Origin: Liolophura sinensis
Taxonomy: Eukaryota; Mollusca; Polyplacophora; Chitonida; Chitonidae
Direction: 5' to 3'
Assembly: GCF_032854445.1 (NCBI RefSeq)
Contig: NC_088306.1
Span: 24,525,764-24,589,763, forward strand
Length of the DNA stretch: 64,000 nucleotides
Shown: positions 61,138 through 64,000 of the stretch, one piece after another
How positions within the stretch are numbered: the first letter of the stretch is position 1
How the letters are laid out: each line of letters starts with the position of its first letter
Notes under the pieces: generated by a model
The model's database searches: none
What the model saw: the letters and a program-made list of their open reading frames with translations, nothing else
What the model was told of the DNA's origin: nothing
Program-made: the position numbers and the translations under genes

Positions 61138-61380
61138 TGACACTCAAAAAATTCATCTGTTAACTTTAACAGAAAGTCTGTTGTCTGAGTGATGCTAGAA
61201 TGTATTCTGTTGTTTTAACACAATATTCTGTCATATTCAATATAATATTCTGTTAGTCTAATAGAGTCTTTATGTTGAATTAACAGAATATGTGTGTTAC
61301 ACTTAACAGAACAATCTGTTACAACTGTAGAATACATTCTGGCATCACTCAGACAACAGACTTTTTGTTAAATTTAACAC
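61138..61380. mobile_element. MITE family M, best-preserved copy
   Basis: Arms at about 61160-61205 and 61332-61378 are inverted copies built on AGTCTGTTGTCTGAGTGATG then CTAGAATGTATTCTG, with very few mismatches. Outer left end is TGACACTCAAAAAATTCATC. The centre is also partly palindromic, with repeated TAACAGAAT words. A segment at 61441-61456 (TTTTTTTTTTGGTGTAG) mirrors the CTACACCCAAAAA start of copy 1, so the element may extend to there. No transposase. Confidence 0.8.
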
Positions 61381-62529
61381 AGGATGTAATAACATACATT
61401 GTTTACAATGGGTGCTTGTCCAGACTGCCAGTCGAATAGTTTTTTTTTTGGTGTAGCCAGTTGTGTCGTTCGGAGCCGAATATACTCGTGAAAAATTATA
61501 TCCATTGCCAAAGGCAACCTTCATCCATAGAAGCGATGGTCGTCATGTATATAAAACATTCCAGACTATGAGGTATAACAAAAACACTAAAATATATTTA
61601 CCTAGGCTCACAGAGTTTTTTCCCTAGAATTTGTTTAAGTGCGTGCTGATAAGCAAGGACTGCTAATGACTTGTCCATTAACGTGTGAGGCCTTTGTCCT
61701 ATGTTACAGTCAGTGCAATAACTAACTGCAAAGGTAGAATCGCACGTGAAATAATGTGAACAAAGGGGGGATAACTCTTCCCACTGTGTAGGGACACATT
61801 ATGATCTGATGAATGTGAGCCTTGAAAAGCTATTTCGCACCCAGCACTCAGATATATATAAAAAAAAGATTCCTTCCCTAAAAGCTGAGAAATTTAGATC
61901 CACAAGAAAAAGGATAATATGAAAACAAATTTAAGCTAATTAATTTCGAATGTTGGCATAGGGGAATGGTTGATGATTATCTATCTGACAGTGACTCCGC
62001 AAATGTTTTCACCGCATTCTAGCTAAAGTGATGTTTGTTTCACCCATAGGACACAAAAAAATAATGCTCCTATGAAAATTTGTACAAAAATATCGTACGA
62101 TGATTCGCCTATGCCTGTTTAACTTGGAAAACATGGTAAATATTTTCACTCATGGCTTGAAACCTATAAGATATATCTTATTTCAGGAAATGTTGAACTA
62201 TTTTATCAATTCAAAAGGTAGTTCTTATTGAATTAGCGTCTAAAGATTGTGTGCACGAGCTACTGACAACAAACACTGCTCTCTTTCCTTCAATGTTAAA
62301 TATCTTCTTACCTCAAACACGTCACCCAAACATGCTTTATATCTGGACGGAAATGAACGTGAAAAGAACGAATGAGCTTACACAGATGGTCTACGCACTC
62401 AACAGCAAATTTGTGTGATTTCCATAAGCAATTTATATAACGTACGTATAACGTATAAATGAAAGAATCTGAAGTTTTATCATGTCCGTTTTCACCGTCC
62501 AATATGCCATTAGTTAATATCCCAGCCTA
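61381..62529. other. No gene seen
   Basis: Apart from the possible MITE end at 61441-61456, nothing recognised. Confidence 0.45.
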
Positions 62530-62715
62530 CTGTGAGTTCGACCAGCTTATGCTGGCTTCCTCTCCGGCCGTATGTGGGAAGGTCTATCAGCAACCTGCGG
62601 ATGGCCGTGGGTTTCCCCCGGGCTCTGCCCGGTTTCCACCACCATAATGCTGGCCGCCGTCGCATAAATGAAATATTCTTGAGTACGGCGTAAAACAACA
62701 ATCAAAAAAATAAAA
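62530..62715 (+). repeat. SINE family A, nearly complete
   Basis: Begins at the B-box side (TACTGTGAGTTCGACCAGC), body CAGCAACCTGCGGATGGCCG and CACCATAATGCTGGCCGCCG, tail GAGTACGGCGTAAAACAAC then AATCAAAAAAATAAAAT. Confidence 0.85.
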
Positions 62716-63335
62716 TATCCCAGCCTAGACAGTACGAGCAAATATCTGTTTGGGCATATCTGTTGTCGTATGTCTACCATTAAAATAAAGATGGTCTCTT
62801 CACGGAATAATGGCCATCTGTTTCTTAAAGGCGATTTTGAGCACTTTCAGTTATTTTTCTTACCTCTGCTCTCAAACGCTTTTCTACATAAGTAAATGAA
62901 ATCATATCGTATTGATGTATTTTATCTCTTCGAATGGATTCGTCCTAAATTATCTCTTTCTACATTCTAAATTCTGTGGTGGTTTCCATGGAACATTGCT
63001 TTGGAAAATGATAATGAGACTATTGACTTGGAACATGCATTATGGCTGCTACACAAATGTGTATATCGAATCCTAGAATCATTTAGTCCGTTGAAGATGG
63101 GTAAATATATGACAGTATAGGCAACCGTACAACTTTGATTTTTGTGGTTGGAGGAGTTGGTTTTGTCCACAGTTAAACAGACATGAACGCTGTGAAGAGC
63201 AGTGTTGTAGGTATCTCGTGATTATCAAAGCTATCATAAAGAATATATGCAGTCCGATATTCACGTTTAACCATTTTATATCCTTATAGGCCAAAGCATG
63301 ACAGGTGGGACAAACAGTAATCGGATTAACAAACT

Positions 63336-63837
63336 TTAAAGGAGAAGAAAACCTAAAAACATGACACTATGGGCTGAAAAGAGCCAATTGTTTTCTATCT
63401 GGTGGTGCCCGCTGTATAATTTTGCCATTTTCCTCGCCATACACGTAAAGCCTGAAAACGGCATAGCTGGCATAAATCGCCGAGTCCATCGCGTCCTCCA
63501 CCTTTAACACGTTGTAATTTATGTTGGGGGTGTGTAGCCTCTCAGCCAGTGAGAGTCTTGGAAGAAGAGTTCTGCCGGAAATGTACGAACTGCACTTCGG
63601 CAGTTTCCGGCAGTAATTCTCCTCCTAACATAGTGGACTTCAGGGCTAGTTCTTAGGCAAAATGGAGTCGCCAACAGCGGATTTTGGCGCTGACTTTATT
63701 TATAATTTGTCAACTTGAGGAACGATTAGAATTTTGTATGGAATGCACCCGCGAGGAAAAGCATACTCAGTGTAATAACAGAATGGTATCTTCTCAGTGG
63801 TATTTGATTGATATTTAAATTTTCTTTCCTTTAATTA
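63336..63837. mobile_element. Candidate TTAA-ended element related to 17502-17987
   Basis: Starts TTAAAGGAGAAGAAAACC, almost identical to the reversed right end of the 17502-17987 foldback (TTTAAAGGAGAAGAAAACAT). A candidate opposite end, TTTTCTTTCCTTTAA, lies at 63823-63837, giving a similar length of about 0.5 kb. The interior is not a clear foldback; a minus-strand frame (about 63390-63540, containing VEDAMDSAIYASYAVFRLYV) is open but unrecognised. Right boundary uncertain. Confidence 0.35.
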
Positions 63838-64000
63838 GAACAGATTGCGACATATCCGAGGCGAAATTTTCGGATGCCCGTAAATTGTCCAGCCCTAGTC
63901 GTTAAGGGGGAACAAGGGGGACATTGTCTGCAGTTTACGTCCTGCTAGTCATCAAGATAGCCATTGGCCGCATGTACGGAAGGTGAAAAGCAGCTAATGG

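Noticed and set aside
63390-63540. Minus-strand frame containing VEDAMDSAIYASYAVFRLYV as a missing neuroligin exon
   Set aside because: It lacks the H-G-G and N-Y-R-L-G signatures expected upstream of 59433 and lies in a candidate repeat element.

Overview
The window is animal nuclear DNA: AT-rich, intron-rich, dense in short interspersed repeats, MITE-like foldbacks and minisatellites, with no operon-like gene packing. Two recurring tRNA-derived SINE families (tails of the TTTATTTATTTGATTGG type, with conserved 3' cores) look like those I associate with marine molluscs and other lophotrochozoans. A bivalve or gastropod mollusc is the best guess, from recognition rather than from a search. 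Two genes are recognisable, both on the minus strand and both cut by the window edges. || Gene 1 (2171-5518) is a monocarboxylate-transporter-like (SLC16/MCT) major facilitator. Three coding exons join in phase 1 at GT/AG junctions, giving about 367 residues. The last C-terminal exon lies beyond the left edge. || Gene 2 (32875-59433 and on past the right edge) is a neuroligin, a catalytically dead cholinesterase-like synaptic adhesion protein. Four exons (59433-59242, 40258-39454, 37936-37818, 33743-32875) join with phases 1, 2 and 1 into about 660 residues. They cover the second half of the esterase-like domain, the stalk, one membrane helix and a long cytoplasmic tail ending in a class I PDZ ligand. 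The N-terminal exons were not found up to 64000. || Layout: 0.5-1.5 kb, a 119-120 bp satellite; 2.2-5.5 kb, the transporter; 5.8-32.9 kb, a repeat-rich interval with one weak candidate coding exon on the plus strand (7576-7761), a CTCF-like motif (about 7.9 kb), a mariner-derived MITE, foldback elements and three minisatellites; 32.9-59.4 kb, the neuroligin. One 1.5 kb neuroligin intron is largely satellite DNA plus a (TA)n tract. The 19 kb intron carries a complete Tc1-like DD34E transposon (57612-59142) with matching inverted termini, TA flanks and an uninterrupted transposase, ending 100 bp from the upstream exon's splice donor. 59.4-64 kb holds further SINEs and foldbacks. || The most notable items are the splice-phase-consistent neuroligin, the apparently intact Tc1 element inside it, an 0.8 kb foldback with arms of about 250 bp (51790-52613), a four-copy MITE family, and nested repeats with higher-order structure. 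I found no clear evidence of a new multi-gene system.
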